Shown piece by piece: positions 32,455-43,496 of a DNA stretch of 64,000 bases. Position 1 is the stretch's first letter, and every line of letters starts with the position of its first letter. Source of the stretch: Pseudopyrenochaeta lycopersici (taxonomy: Eukaryota > Ascomycota > Dothideomycetes > Pleosporales > Pseudopyrenochaetaceae). The notes under the pieces were generated by a model. The model did not search any database. It worked only from the letters and a program-made list of their open reading frames with translations, and had not been told where the DNA came from. Position numbers and translations under genes: made by a program. The stretch spans positions 1,674,001 to 1,738,000 of the forward strand of contig NHZP01000002.1 in assembly GCA_003313425.1 (NCBI GenBank), given 5' to 3'.

Positions 32455-34083
32455 TCACGGAAGAATCGACTCCTCTTCTTTCAATTGCATTGGCGTAGGT
32501 GATATGCAACTCCAATCCGAGCTTGGAGAAAGGGTAGGAGAAACACAAAAGCGTGAGCCCCATGTCATTTCCAGATCCTCCAAGAACCGCGCGACTTGCA
32601 TAAATCTTGTCATCTTCCATCGTTGATTTAGATCTTTTCGGATCACTTCAATGTGCTCCATGTCCTCTAGAAAGAATCCCAATGTGTATACAGGCCAGGT
32701 GCTCAAGAAACAGCCCGCCCATCGATCGTCACCCTGGTGTTTCAACAGTATTTGGATTGCCTTCTGGACTTGCCAACTGTCACTTGGCGGGGCGTGTGGT
32801 GTTCTCGCTTGCTGGTTTTCTGCAGTTTGCTCGTTGAATATTGGTATGTCTGAGACAGGTTGTGCGGGTATGTGCTCTAGAAGAAGTGAAAAGATGAGGG
32901 CGTATAGGTACGTGGTGCTTTTATAGAAGTCGTGGTAAGGGGCCGAGGTTTCATTCTCCGGTAAATATTCAATCTCCCTGTCACATAGTACAGCTGCTTC
33001 CCATACTTCTACTTCGCTTCGAAGGTCATTCAAAGCCTGAAGACCAAGTGCCCTTGGATTCTGATACATTTTCTTGAGTTGTATAGCCAGCCTGAATAGT
33101 GAGACAGACACCCCGAGCACAGGACTATTCAAACTATTCGAGTATCCTGGAAACAGAACGGAACGTTCCAGAAGAGACTCAGTTTGGAGCCAAAATTGCA
33201 GGTCAAAGCTGTGGTATACCACTTCATCTGACCAAAGGCCGGTGCTGCCAAGAAAGACCTGATACAGTACGCTCTCAATCGCGAGGCGGTCGAAAGGCCG
33301 ACTAATTTGCAGCGAGTCATTGGATAGGCGCATGGTAAGCAGGTTCATTGCTGCACTGAGATGGGGCGGAATGTCAGAAGATGTGCCAAGGCCGACGCAC
33401 TACAAATACATGAGTAATGAAACCAAATGCAAACGTAGAAATACTCACGCCGTGAAGGTAGAGCAATATTACCGATGACAGAACGCCATTATGCTTTGTT
33501 ACTTGCGACGTTATCGGTTGGGCTAGCGTGTCTGCCAGACTTCGTAGGGCTTGAGAGTAGTAATCCAATGCAAGATGCTTCATGCCGGAGAAATTATCAA
33601 TGTTGTAGATGTGTGAAGCGGCATTCATCAGGACTGAGTAATGCAAACTTCTATTATCGATCATGAGCTCTTGAATCTCTGTCATCCAGCCATCGTAGAA
33701 GTCCGAATGGCATCCTGGTAGGAGCAGGAGATTATAAAACTTCTCCATAAAGTGGCGTGAGATGAAGACTTCCAGGTCGCAGGCAGCCTGGCCTTGGGCT
33801 GCACTTTCAGAACGTAGACATAGGACGGTCTCAGGACTGTTGCTGTACCGTGACCTTGGATGGGAAGTATATCGGCGGTCAACGAGGTCGGACGGGTCTG
33901 GCCATCGACAAGCACGTCCTGAGAGGGTACATCTGTCGCATGCAGGTGTTTTCTCGTCGCATTTCTTCCTTCTGCTTCTGCCTTGCGCAATGTCAGTGAA
34001 TTATCAGGGATAACGCAAGCACACTCACAAGTGAGGCAGCCGGTCTTCGTTCGTAACCTCTGGCGTTGCGCAACACTCGACAT
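32455..34083 (-). CDS. Zn(II)2Cys6 transcription factor
   Basis: Fungal DNA-binding regulator, likely nuclear. Three exons on the minus strand, 34083-34029, 33981-33449 and 33399-32455, give 510 residues. The zinc cluster is split by the first intron: CLTC in exon 1 and RSRRKKCDEKTPACDRC in exon 2, then RACRWP. It forms a correct Cx2Cx6Cx6Cx2Cx6C motif at about residues 16-43. The rest looks like a fungal-specific transcription factor domain (FYDGWMTEIQELM, NAASHIYNIDNFSGMKHLAL, YYSQALRSLADTL, VILLYLHG, DLRSEVEVWEAAVLCDREIEYLP, GCFLSTWPVYTLGFF). The C-terminal end after MTWGSRF is less conserved in appearance and could include a missed last intron. It lies immediately upstream of an MFS transporter on the same strand and near an amidase, so local control of those genes is plausible. 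Confidence 0.88.
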
Positions 34084-34738
34084 AGCGCTCAGAACTGATT
34101 ACCAGGGGGTTTGCGTTCTCAATCTTGAGAATATCGCCCTTGACGTGAACCCGCTGGGTGAGTTTGCCGAGCAAGCTGGCTGATCACGACTCAGTGTGAA
34201 GCAGCCGGACTCCAAGCCGGAATAGGACAGGCATCACATCAGGAAGGAGATCACATGCCAAGTCTGATGTAAGACATGAGCAGAACGGTGGAGGAATATC
34301 AGCAAAAGACTCTTTGCAACTTGACGTAGATAAGAAGGGAAGGCACGTGCCATAACCGGACGAAGTGTGGGGTTGGAACACGCTAAAAGAGGCCAGAGCC
34401 CAAGTAGTCGACAACGGTGGAATAGTTTCCGATGCTACATTTTACACCGCCGCGGATTCATCTGCCTCAAATCAAAGTGTTGTTGTGTTTGAGCCTGTGC
34501 TACAAATTCGCCATCTGAACATGTTGCTACACTTTCTCTTGTCAATGCGAGCTGGACCACAATAAGCCTCTCGGTGGGTTCATAATAAATATAATGTGAA
34601 AGGGAACTATGAAAAGTATCGTGTTGGCATTGACCTTTATGGCTCTCAATGTCATACCATTGGGAAACAAAATTCGAATTCTCGAAAATGACCAAATACA
34701 ATGTATAATAGCGGTGCCACGCAGAATCTGCCAACTAA
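34084..34738. other. Promoter region of the Zn2Cys6 gene
   Basis: 655 bp between the transcription factor start and the 3' end of the MFS transporter on the same strand. No additional gene or repeat was recognised. Confidence 0.45.
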
Positions 34739-36612
34739 CTACATTTTCGCTCTATCCGAGTCAACAATACTCCGATACTTGCTGCTGGTTCGAATGCGCA
34801 AGGCCTTGCCATACTTGATCATAATTAGGAAAACCGATGTCGCCGCCATGCCAACGAAGGCGGCAGAGATGAAGCAATTTTGGTAACCAAGGTTAAGTAA
34901 CCATGGGGTGATACTAAATTAGTTAGCTTTTTTTTTGAAAGCCAAGAGACAAGAAACTTACCCGTAGCTGACTGCAAATGACATGGTGTTGCGTACGAGG
35001 ATGACCGTCACAATCGCATCGCCACTTATATCATGGTAACTATCGATCATATAGTTTACGCTCAGTGTGACCCCAAGGGAAGATGTGAATGCTAAGCATC
35101 CCATTGCGAACACCAGGCCAAACCAATGTACTTGGTGTGCAGCACCGACACCCCAGAGTATGAGTGGCCCCGGAACCAGCACCAGACACAATGCGAATGG
35201 CCACAAGCGGTGTTCAGCTTCCATGATACCGTTGTTTCGGCGAGCAAGCTTGATGGTCAACCAGTCACTAAGACGACCGGAGACAATCGTACCAATAATG
35301 ACGCCGATGCAGCAAGAAACGTAGCTGAGACCGACCATGGATGGTCTGAAGTTGTATCCCGGACCACTAAGAATGATTGAAGCTGTAGCGTTGAGGACAG
35401 TAAACCAGATCAGATATGAACCGTAGCTGAAGCCAGCGTAGAATATAACGGGCCAGCCGAGGTACCTTAGACTTCGCTTTGCGCGCTCAAACATATTTTG
35501 CCCTGGAGATGGCTGCCAGATAGAGAGCTTCTCGGTGAATGTCTTCGTCGAGGGTCCAATATATCCGCTTGCGCTAGACTGCGAAGTCACGGCATGTGCC
35601 TTCTCCTTGTCCATTTCTGAAGTGAACTCTGGTGGCAAATCCGATGCTGCAACAACATCGCTCGTTTTCCGATTATAGTTTGTCTCTTCCATGAAAAAGA
35701 AGAGAAAGACGAATGTTATGGCGAGGAAGATGGCTGGCCAATAGAACACCCACTGCAATAATGGAGATAAGAAGTCAGTGCATGTCTCCCGTGCGGCCCA
35801 AACCTGGAACTCTTACCTGCCAGCCTTGACCATCTGCAATGAACCCGCAGATTATAGGAGCAAAGTAGTTGCTACCAGCTAACGCAAAACCGTAGATAGC
35901 CATATATGTGCCCCGCTGATGGGTGAAGTATATATCGGTCACGGTGATCTCGGGTAAGGCTACGGAAGAAGGTACAAAATTAGCGTATAGTTCATTTGCA
36001 GTTTTTATATAAACCACTCACATTCGATTGGTGCGAGAAAGAAGCCCATGAGAATGCAACGAGCTATCCATTCGCCGTTGGTCTTGACATATGCGCTTGA
36101 TCTTGTAAACACAAAACTGCTCTAGGTAAGGAATGACTTACCTCCAAATACTTGTTCCGATGGCACCAAGTACAGATATCAGATAGGTCAACCGTTTGCC
36201 GTACTTCAAGGCAAATGGCTGCCAGAACAACAAGCTCCAACCAAGGAGCAAGAACATGAAACCTGTGCCTTCATTCAACGTCGAGACTGAGACGCCTGTT
36301 GCTAGGGATAGCGGGACGAGGACCGAATACACTGTCGACGCTGCCATCCCAATCATCCACGTATATCTATTTCTTTGGTCAGTTGCCGAAGGGCCTGACG
36401 CAGTGTAGAAGGGCTTACAAGGTAAAGCAGATTGTTGCCATGAGCTTTCGACGAGGAGCCCAGTTCAAGGGATCGTCAGGGTCGCTGGATGGCGCGGGGT
36501 CCAAAATGATGTCTCCGTTGCCAGCATGGCGGGCATGCACAGTGTGGTCTAAATCAACGAGATGAACGGTGCCAGGCACAGTGTTGCCAGTGACATCTAT
36601 TCCATCAGCCAT
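34739..36612 (-). CDS. MFS transporter (HOL1/DHA1-like)
   Basis: Twelve-span plasma membrane transporter. Six minus-strand exons, 36612-36419, 36366-36142, 36095-36022, 35959-35817, 35752-34962 and 34913-34739, give 533 residues, the usual size. Motifs in order: [14 protein letters not shown] before the first span; [20 protein letters not shown] and [11 protein letters not shown] (loop 2-3, MFS signature region); [34 protein letters not shown]; and [15 protein letters not shown] cytosolic loop of about 90 residues follows (EETNYNRK to [15 protein letters not shown]), then spans 7-12 ending with a basic tail. The third exon's acceptor (46-nt intron) was picked by frame and length; one 40-nt alternative exists. 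The substrate is unknown; HOL1-like carriers move cations or polyamines, and the neighbouring amidase suggests an amide or nitrogen compound, which is inference. Confidence 0.88.
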
Positions 36613-37541
36613 TGTGGTAGGTTCAAAGTGACAAGGGCGGGTATTGGAGCTGAGCAAGCCTTAGGAGGGTGTAGGTTGACTATAAGTAACTTGCATTTGC
36701 AAATCAAAAGCTTGTGGCGACACAGGATACTGAAACCTGTGGTCAGCCTTTATACCAGTGTATTGGGGTGACACAGTGCATCTGTGCGTCTCTGTCTTAA
36801 GTCTGAGTCCGGAAACCCGGAACTCAAAGCATACAAGACGATAAGCCACATACATGTCTTTTCGAAGCTACTGGTCCTTTCAAGATACCACATCTTTCGC
36901 AGACTATGCTTCAGCTCTATGGGTCTAATCTCTCTACTCCTTCGTGGTGCGGCAATCCCATATGGCGGGATAACGGTTTGAGGCACACGAAATGATAGGC
37001 GGTGCGCAAACACCATCGATTGGTCTGTAGTATGCGGCGGCCGCGGGTCTAGGATTAAGCCACAACGCGGGGAAAGACAGACATGACAGACGACGCGCAA
37101 ACGCCTGCGATTGGATAGATGGGATCCGAAATATCAGGCTGATAAGTTGTCATAGACACCATTCGCTTTAAGAGCCGTGCAAGATATGTGTGCCCCATAT
37201 GATCTTCCGCTTTCGGCATTGTTCCGCACTGTATCAGCCATGACTTCAGCAAATCAGAGGCGATTGCGCACAGCCTTCGGGAATAGGGCGATGAGATGGG
37301 CCTTTCTCCAAGGTACACAAGTTTGATGATAGCGAACCTTATCATCTTTCGACCTATCAGATGTGGTTGCGCAAAGCCCCATCTCCTCAATATGCTCAGA
37401 TATCCAGTCCCGAGGTTTATGTTCGGTGCCGTCCACCTCCGTCCAAGTTGCTGCTGTGCCCAAGGCAGATGTCGTACGTATTGATAAGGGCGACGGTAGT
37501 ACCTCAGCACTTTCTTCGCTTTCGAACAAGAAACAAACACG
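36613..37541. promoter_or_regulatory. Divergent promoter, MFS transporter / amidase
   Basis: 929 bp separate the start codons of the MFS gene (-) and the amidase gene (+). The segment carries a CGG-N4-CCG inverted repeat at 36810-36819 and a second GC-rich palindromic patch (GCGGCGGCCGCGGG) near 37034. Both resemble sites used by Zn2Cys6 dimers. Co-regulation of the two genes is inferred. Confidence 0.5.
36810..36819. promoter_or_regulatory. Candidate Zn2Cys6 operator, CGG-N4-CCG
   Basis: CGGAAACCCG lies inside a longer imperfect palindrome (36805-36825: arms GAGTCCGG and CCGGAACTC), 198 bp upstream of the MFS start codon. Inverted CGG half-sites with short spacers are the usual target of binuclear zinc cluster dimers; which protein binds here is unknown. 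Confidence 0.4.
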
Positions 37542-39224
37542 ATGGGTGGTGGACCTTCAGAACTAGCCATCGTTCGACCAAAGAGCGTTGCCAAAGGATC
37601 GCCCGAATTCGAGCAAAAGCGGGCTGCTATACTCGAGGCGTTTGCGAGTAATGTAGGACAAGAGCTTCGGCTGTCACCAGCACTCATTGCCAATCCGCCT
37701 ATCGATGTCTCAACAATACCCAGCACATGTGGCATCCTCACACCCTCCGAGATTGATATCACTGAGAGCTACGATGCCTTCGGTCTTGCTGAAGCAATCG
37801 CGAGCAGGAAACTGACTGCTGTTGAAGTAGCCATCGCGTTCTCTAAGCGGGCCATCATCGCACATCAGCTTACATGCTGCTTGACGCAATGGTTCATGGA
37901 CGATGCTGTCAAGCAAGCCAAAGCCCTAGACGACTATCTTGAGAAGAACGGGAAACCCATTGGCCCACTACATGGCGTGCCCATCAGCATCAAAGAGCAC
38001 ATGCCAATTGCGGGAACCTATTCCTCAGAAGGTTCGATCGCCAGTACAGCTTTCAGCGAGAAAGACTGCCTGACAGTGTCAATACTCCGCAGCCTGGGCG
38101 CAGTGTTCTACTGCAAGACGAATCAACCACAACTGATCATGCATCTGGAGTCTACTTCGCACTACGGTCGCACTCTGAACCCGTTCAACATCCACCTTTC
38201 TTCTGGTGGATCATCTGGCGGCGAAGCAGCACTTGTCGCTATGAAAGGTTCCGTTCTGGGCGTCGGATCAGACATTGGTGGGAGCATCCGCTGTCCAAGT
38301 GCGTTCTGCGGTATCTACGGATACAAGCCCACAAGTTGCACATTGTCGTTAAAGGACATGGTATCTCATCCGATGGCGGCGGAGCTGAACGTCTTGGCCG
38401 CGACTGGTCCGATGTGTCGAAGCCTACGGGATATGGAACTCTTCATGAGCCTCGTTTTGGGTTCAAAACCATATCTTCAGGACCCAAAGATCATCCCAAT
38501 CCCATGGACGGGTTTGAAGACTCCAATTACCAAGCCCTTGAAGATTGGCATCATCGAGAACGACGCCTTCATCGAGCCCCAACCACCAGTCAAGCGCACC
38601 ATCGCGTGGGCAAAGCAACAACTCTCCAATCCGAAATACTCAGACATTCTGCAAGTCAAGCCCTTCATGCCCTATAATGCAGCAGAGTGCTGGTCAGTGA
38701 TGCGCCGCATGTACTGCCCAGATGGCGCACAACTTGCCAGAGATCACCTCAACTCTTCCGGCGAACCTGTTCACCCTTTGACCGACTGGCTACTGAAAGA
38801 AGCCGACTCGCACGGGATGCTCACTGCCGGCGATGTAAACCAGCTACGCGGCCAGCGTGACCAATTCCGGTACAAGTTTGTTGACAGCTGGAATGCGCAA
38901 GACGTCGACATTGTGATCGGCCCGGCATTCGTTGGCCCGGCGCCTGCACATGACACGGGATTCTTCTGGACATACTCTGCTCTGTATAATTTTGTGGATT
39001 ACCCCGGTGTCGTTGTGCCGACTCCGATTCGAGCGGAGGCGAATGAGAAGTATGCAGCAGATTACAAGCCCCTGAGTGAGGCATGTGAACAAGTGAAGGG
39101 GCTATGGGAGGCTTCAAACTTCGAGGGTGCGCCAATCAATCTGCAGATCATTGGGAGGAGGTATCATGATAATGAGTTGTTCGGAGCATTGGAAGTACTG
39201 AAAGATGTTCTGAACCTTCCCTGA
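37542..39224 (+). CDS. Amidase-signature hydrolase (acetamidase/general amidase type)
   Basis: Hydrolyses a carboxamide to acid and ammonia, probably in the cytosol since no signal peptide is present. Single exon of 560 residues, the usual length of fungal acetamidase-like enzymes. The Ser-Ser-Lys triad of the amidase signature family is intact: Lys151 in ISIKEH, Ser224 in GGSSGGEA, and the nucleophile Ser248 in DIGGSIRCPSAFCG. C-terminal blocks DSWNAQDVDIVIGPAFVGPAP, YSALYNFVDYPGVVVP, and FEGAPINLQIIGRRYHDNE also match the family. It is transcribed away from the MFS transporter, with the Zn2Cys6 gene next along. The group would suit uptake and use of an amide as nitrogen source. The specific amide cannot be deduced. 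Confidence 0.93.
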   Translation: MGGGPSELAIVRPKSVAKGSPEFEQKRAAILEAFASNVGQELRLSPALIANPPIDVSTIPSTCGILTPSEIDITESYDAFGLAEAIASRKLTAVEVAIAFSKRAIIAHQLTCCLTQWFMDDAVKQAKALDDYLEKNGKPIGPLHGVPISIKEHMPIAGTYSSEGSIASTAFSEKDCLTVSILRSLGAVFYCKTNQPQLIMHLESTSHYGRTLNPFNIHLSSGGSSGGEAALVAMKGSVLGVGSDIGGSIRCPSAFCGIYGYKPTSCTLSLKDMVSHPMAAELNVLAATGPMCRSLRDMELFMSLVLGSKPYLQDPKIIPIPWTGLKTPITKPLKIGIIENDAFIEPQPPVKRTIAWAKQQLSNPKYSDILQVKPFMPYNAAECWSVMRRMYCPDGAQLARDHLNSSGEPVHPLTDWLLKEADSHGMLTAGDVNQLRGQRDQFRYKFVDSWNAQDVDIVIGPAFVGPAPAHDTGFFWTYSALYNFVDYPGVVVPTPIRAEANEKYAADYKPLSEACEQVKGLWEASNFEGAPINLQIIGRRYHDNELFGALEVLKDVLNLP

Positions 39225-39394
39225 ACGGAGGTGGACGGGGAGATGGTCAGAGTTCATGATAGAGGCCACAAGGTTCAGAGTTTGACACGTTCGTAGTTCA
39301 TAATTTTAATTTCATTGAGTGTCATGAGAAAGAACATCAAACTCCAACCTCTAAAGCCCTATAGTATACAACATGTACATAATACTTGGATTTC

Positions 39395-40154
39395 TTACAA
39401 TCCCAATAGAGCCAGGCCACCAAGTAGCCCTACCAATCCCGCTGAGACATCCACTTTTCCGGCTGCACCCTGGAAGGCGGGGAGGGTGGGCTTCGGCATG
39501 CCACCTGTTGCCGATGAGTTGCCACCAGTGCGGCCATCCACACGGAAGTAGTTGGCAGCAACGGGTGCGCTCAGACCATTCTTGGAGCTAAACGAAACAA
39601 TGTCGAAGTTCAACCTAGCCTTAGTATCGGCAAAGTCTGCTGCCTTTACATTGAATTTGGCTGGTTGTTGGAACAATAGCTGGACGTAGCGATGCGGCGT
39701 AGCGTCAGTCGCTGGAGGATTTGGTCCAAGGTACGATGCCGGTCCTTTCTCGGAAGATGTGAGAAGAGTGGAGGAGCCATTGATCTTTGTTTGCGATGCT
39801 TTGTAGCCAATATTCATGGCGTGGAGGAGTGTTTGACGGGTTGCATTATTTCCCGTTGATGGGACGTCCAGGTCTAGCATGACGTAGATGTATGTGTCGC
39901 TCGAGTTGGCCCTTGCGTTCGCTATGGCGATTCGGGGCTGAGCAGCGGCAGCTATAACAGTCAGATATGGTTCGTCGAGAGGGTTCCGAGAACTACTCAC
40001 CAGCTTTGGTCAACATTTGTCCTGGTGTGCTGACTGCGGTTGAATTGAAGACGACTTCGAGCTTTGTCTTCGATTCAGGCTTGAAGCCGGGGGGTGTTTG
40101 CGCCTGCGCAAGGCCGGCCAAAGCGGCAAAAAGTAGCGATGATGAAATGTACAT
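39395..40154 (-). CDS. Secreted PEBP-like protein, probable GPI anchor
   Basis: Phosphatidylethanolamine-binding protein fold. Two exons on the minus strand, 40154-40001 and 39951-39395, give 236 residues. The start at 40154 puts the signal peptide MYISSSLLFAALAGLAQAQ first; an upstream in-frame ATG would add a hydrophilic leader. PEBP landmarks are YVMLDLDVPSTG (ligand-site region, DPDAP in the classic family) and YLGPNPPATDATPHRYVQLLF. Several NxT/S sites are present, and the C terminus ends in a hydrophobic segment (VDVSAGLVGLLGGLALLGL) preceded by small residues, as in GPI-anchored wall proteins. Its role is unclear; ligand binding at the cell surface is a guess. It is convergent with the amidase, with 170 bp between the stops. 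Confidence 0.87.
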
Positions 40155-41504
40155 GATTTTGGCTGTGAATTGTTTGGTAGATCGATGTGAATTGGTGTTT
40201 GGACTGTGTGAAGACAAGCTCGGAATATGTGTTGTGTTTGATGTGAGGACACAAGTGAGGCTACAACACCCTGATATAAGAAGACAAATAGACTACGCGT
40301 CCCCAAGACACAGCGATCATAGAGCAAGGCATAGCTTGTCACAATGCGACGAGCATGCATGGTGGGATCCGTGCTGAGGTAGGTCAGTATCCATGCCTCT
40401 GAAACGAAGTTTGCGCGAGAACTGTACTGTCACGTCTGAGCAACGAGCATATCCACAATGCCTAATGCAGAAACCAAGCCGTGAGAGGTATTGGAAATTC
40501 AGCCTTGTGGTCTCGCCGGGAAAAGATCGCGGTGTGGAGTTCCATGTTGGTATAGTCCTAGCCGAATAAGCTCATCTGGGCAAGACCTGAGAAATGCTTG
40601 TCAAACAGGAAAGACCTAAACGAGGTGTTTCCTACTGGAAATAATAATCTGTGAGTGAATGCTTCCTACCCATTATCGTGATTAGCGCATGGTTCTCATC
40701 AAACAAAATGTGCCGACCGACGCATAGCCTCTCAGATTGCACCAGCGATAATCTGATGAGAGACCTTGGGGAGGAATCAATCACATTGATTGCGGCGGAA
40801 TATGCCTAAGCTGCGGAAGCAAGGTCTGGTGAGTACTTGGTTTCCATGTCGCCCAAGTAAGGTTGGACCCAAGTGTCCTGAGGTTGAGACTCGCGATTGA
40901 GATCAGCCCACAAGAAGCAACAACTGACAGTGGCCAGTGCCTGATGAATTCAGCCCATTTGAAAAACTCTTACAATGTCTTCTTTGACGCGGGGTAGTGA
41001 CATGATGGTTTGAAAATCCCTCCGCAAAGCGGGTCAAACCCCGTCAACCCCTTTGTGGGCCAACGAATTGAGCCGAAACGAAAGCATATGGCAATTCAAA
41101 GTCAATGCTTGAGACACGGGTTTGCACTTGGGGGCAGTGTTGAGAATCTACCATGAACGTCATTGAAGAGCGGAGGCAGACTAAGCAGGGTGATTTGTGA
41201 GCAAGTCGGGAATAGGGTGATATTTGTGTAGAGAGAGAAAGCGGAACTTGAGGTTGTTGTGCGAACGATAGGGGCAAAGCGGTTCTACTTGTCATCTTAA
41301 CAAAGTTTGGAGGGAATTCTTGGAGGAATGAGTAGGTCGGCACCTCTTGATGCAGATGGAAACTCTCACTGCCAGTGATTGTGGCGCACACGTGAGAGCG
41401 CGTTTGGCTCCAGGTCTGTGCTCTGTCAGCCTTGCCCCTCACCTTCAACCAGCCCCAAGTGTCCTCGGATTGGACGTTCTCCGTGGTGGGGTGGCATATC
41501 ACGA
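40155..41504. other. Intergenic between divergent genes
   Basis: 1.35 kb between the PEBP-like gene and the exonuclease gene. A minus-strand frame at 41044-41583 overlaps the exonuclease start and has no protein character. No repeat noted. Confidence 0.4.
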
Positions 41505-43496
41505 ATGACTTCATCTGTATCAATTGGTGTTCAGTCTGGCAATGCGGCGGATGCGAACAACGCGACACCGGCGCGTTGGCCACTTGCGTACTGTTTGCAA
41601 CAACCTCCCAAACTCAAGCAACCAGTACATCAAGCACATGGCTCTGAATCAAATCGTCCACCACCTCGGCGATGGTGGAGTCACCGGCTCTATCGAGGCC
41701 CTGGAAACAAAGAAGTGGAGATATTGTACAGCAGAACGAAAGCCCAATCTGAGAAGGTTGCGCAGCATTTCCTCAATGAACCAATACTTGGATTCGACAT
41801 GGAATGGCCCTGGAATGACTGGAAGCGAAGCGACCTTCAGAACAAGGTTGGTTTGATTCAAATTGCCTCCGAAAGTAAAATCGGCCTATTCCATATTGGC
41901 CTACATCCGGGAAAGACGACAGACGACATCATCGCGCCAGCACTGCGACGGCTTCTGGAAGACCCAGCAATCGGCAAGGTCGGAGTCAATATCTTGAGCG
42001 CAGACTTTGCTCGTCTACATCGATTTTTCGGCCTCCACCCCAAAGGCGCTATTGAATCAAGTCACCTACATCGACTTGTCAAGTTCGGCGCGCGCAAACC
42101 AGAGTTGGTCTCGGGCAAGCTTGTGAGCCTAGCCCATCAGGTTGAAGACCAACTTGGGCTCCCATTGTACAAGGGTGATGTCAGGACTAGCAACTGGAGT
42201 AAACCGCTGTCTAAAGATCAGATTAATTATGCCGCTGCAGATTCCTATGCTGGTTTCATGCTGTACCATTGTATGAACGCTAAGAGGGTTGCGATGAACC
42301 CTTCTCCACCGCTGCCCATCTACGCAGAAAAGTATCCGAAGGGCGAGACAAGCAGGGACGATCCAATTCTACTGGATGCCGGCAACGGCAAAATTATTAC
42401 TTCAGAGGAGTTCTTCGGCGTCAAAGCTGCGAAGAGTGCAACCTCAGGAAGTAAAGCCGAGTTACAGAAAAAGGTCCAAGTACCTAAGCCGAGTGAAACC
42501 AGGGAAAACCTTGACCGAGTTTCGCAAGCACTCTACGATGATTTAGTCATGCGACGAGCGATTCTGGCTGAGAATTTCAAAGTACCGACCTCACGAATCC
42601 TTTCAGACAGTCTACTCGGATCCCTCGCACGCGAACGACCTATCGACACCGATGGCTTGCTTTCAGTCAAGGGGATTGGGAAAGTGCATCAACAGAAATA
42701 TGGCGATGAATGGCTTCAGGTCATATCTGCCTTTTTAGTTATCAATGGCTTGGGACAATCAGCAGCGGCCCTAAATAGCAGTTCTGTCGAGGCTAGCACG
42801 AAGCCATTGGAGCAAGTGACTATGGAACTTCCTCTTACACCGCGCCGTGGCGAAGCACGGAAGCAGACTGCTCAGAAAGACTCGCCTCCTGCCTTTGAAA
42901 GCCCACCAGCGCGCACACGGCAATTACCCACGGGTTTGTCATTCGCACTGGGAGAGACCAGCCTTCAAGTCGAAGACGATGATGCGCCAACGTATAACTC
43001 TGATGACTCTTTACCCTCTCTAGACTTTGGAAGTTCATCTCGACAGACAAGCTCTCGGTTGAAGCGCAAACGAACCAAAAGCCCGACACGCGAAGAAGTG
43101 TCGACCGCGTCCCAACGTCTACAGTTAACGACACCGTCTGGTGAAGGCGAGCGCGACGGTGTACCGGTAACTACGAAAGCCGCTGTACAGGGTGATTCGT
43201 TGCGTTATACCATCGCAGCTCCGTCAAACGCCGAGCCGCTTACACCACGATCAACCATCTCTCGAAACAAGCTCATGGCGTTTAGTAAACTGGTGACAAG
43301 AAAGCTCGAGACGAGACGGTCCACTGGGCCTCCCATTGTGACGGAACACACACTTGAACTGATCATAAGAAGCTGTCCGCAAACGCAAGAGGATTTGGAG
43401 AAGATTCCAGGCATTGACAGCTTTCTCCTTGCGTGTCATCAGACGGACACAGATTTGCTGCGCAACATTATCAAGTTTGCACCAGCTCGGCCATGA
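41505..43496 (+). CDS. DEDDy 3'-5' exonuclease with HRDC domain
   Basis: RNase D/WRN-exonuclease-like protein of 663 residues from the ATG at 41505; the frame is open further upstream without a better start. The nuclease domain (about residues 75-265) carries the four acidic residues and Tyr of the DEDDy class: GFDMEW (Asp and Glu), NILSADFARL, and YAAADSYAGF. An HRDC domain follows at about 345-415 (LDRVSQALYDDLVMRR, LGSLARERPIDTDGLLSVKGIG). The C-terminal 240 residues are disordered and Ser/Pro/Lys-rich with a basic KRKRTK patch, a likely nuclear signal, then a helical end (LIIRSCPQTQEDLEKIPGID) that resembles a second HRDC-like element. No helicase domain is attached. RNA or DNA end trimming in the nucleus is the likely job. 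Confidence 0.85.
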   Translation: MTSSVSIGVQSGNAADANNATPARWPLAYCLQQPPKLKQPVHQAHGSESNRPPPRRWWSHRLYRGPGNKEVEILYSRTKAQSEKVAQHFLNEPILGFDMEWPWNDWKRSDLQNKVGLIQIASESKIGLFHIGLHPGKTTDDIIAPALRRLLEDPAIGKVGVNILSADFARLHRFFGLHPKGAIESSHLHRLVKFGARKPELVSGKLVSLAHQVEDQLGLPLYKGDVRTSNWSKPLSKDQINYAAADSYAGFMLYHCMNAKRVAMNPSPPLPIYAEKYPKGETSRDDPILLDAGNGKIITSEEFFGVKAAKSATSGSKAELQKKVQVPKPSETRENLDRVSQALYDDLVMRRAILAENFKVPTSRILSDSLLGSLARERPIDTDGLLSVKGIGKVHQQKYGDEWLQVISAFLVINGLGQSAAALNSSSVEASTKPLEQVTMELPLTPRRGEARKQTAQKDSPPAFESPPARTRQLPTGLSFALGETSLQVEDDDAPTYNSDDSLPSLDFGSSSRQTSSRLKRKRTKSPTREEVSTASQRLQLTTPSGEGERDGVPVTTKAAVQGDSLRYTIAAPSNAEPLTPRSTISRNKLMAFSKLVTRKLETRRSTGPPIVTEHTLELIIRSCPQTQEDLEKIPGIDSFLLACHQTDTDLLRNIIKFAPARP

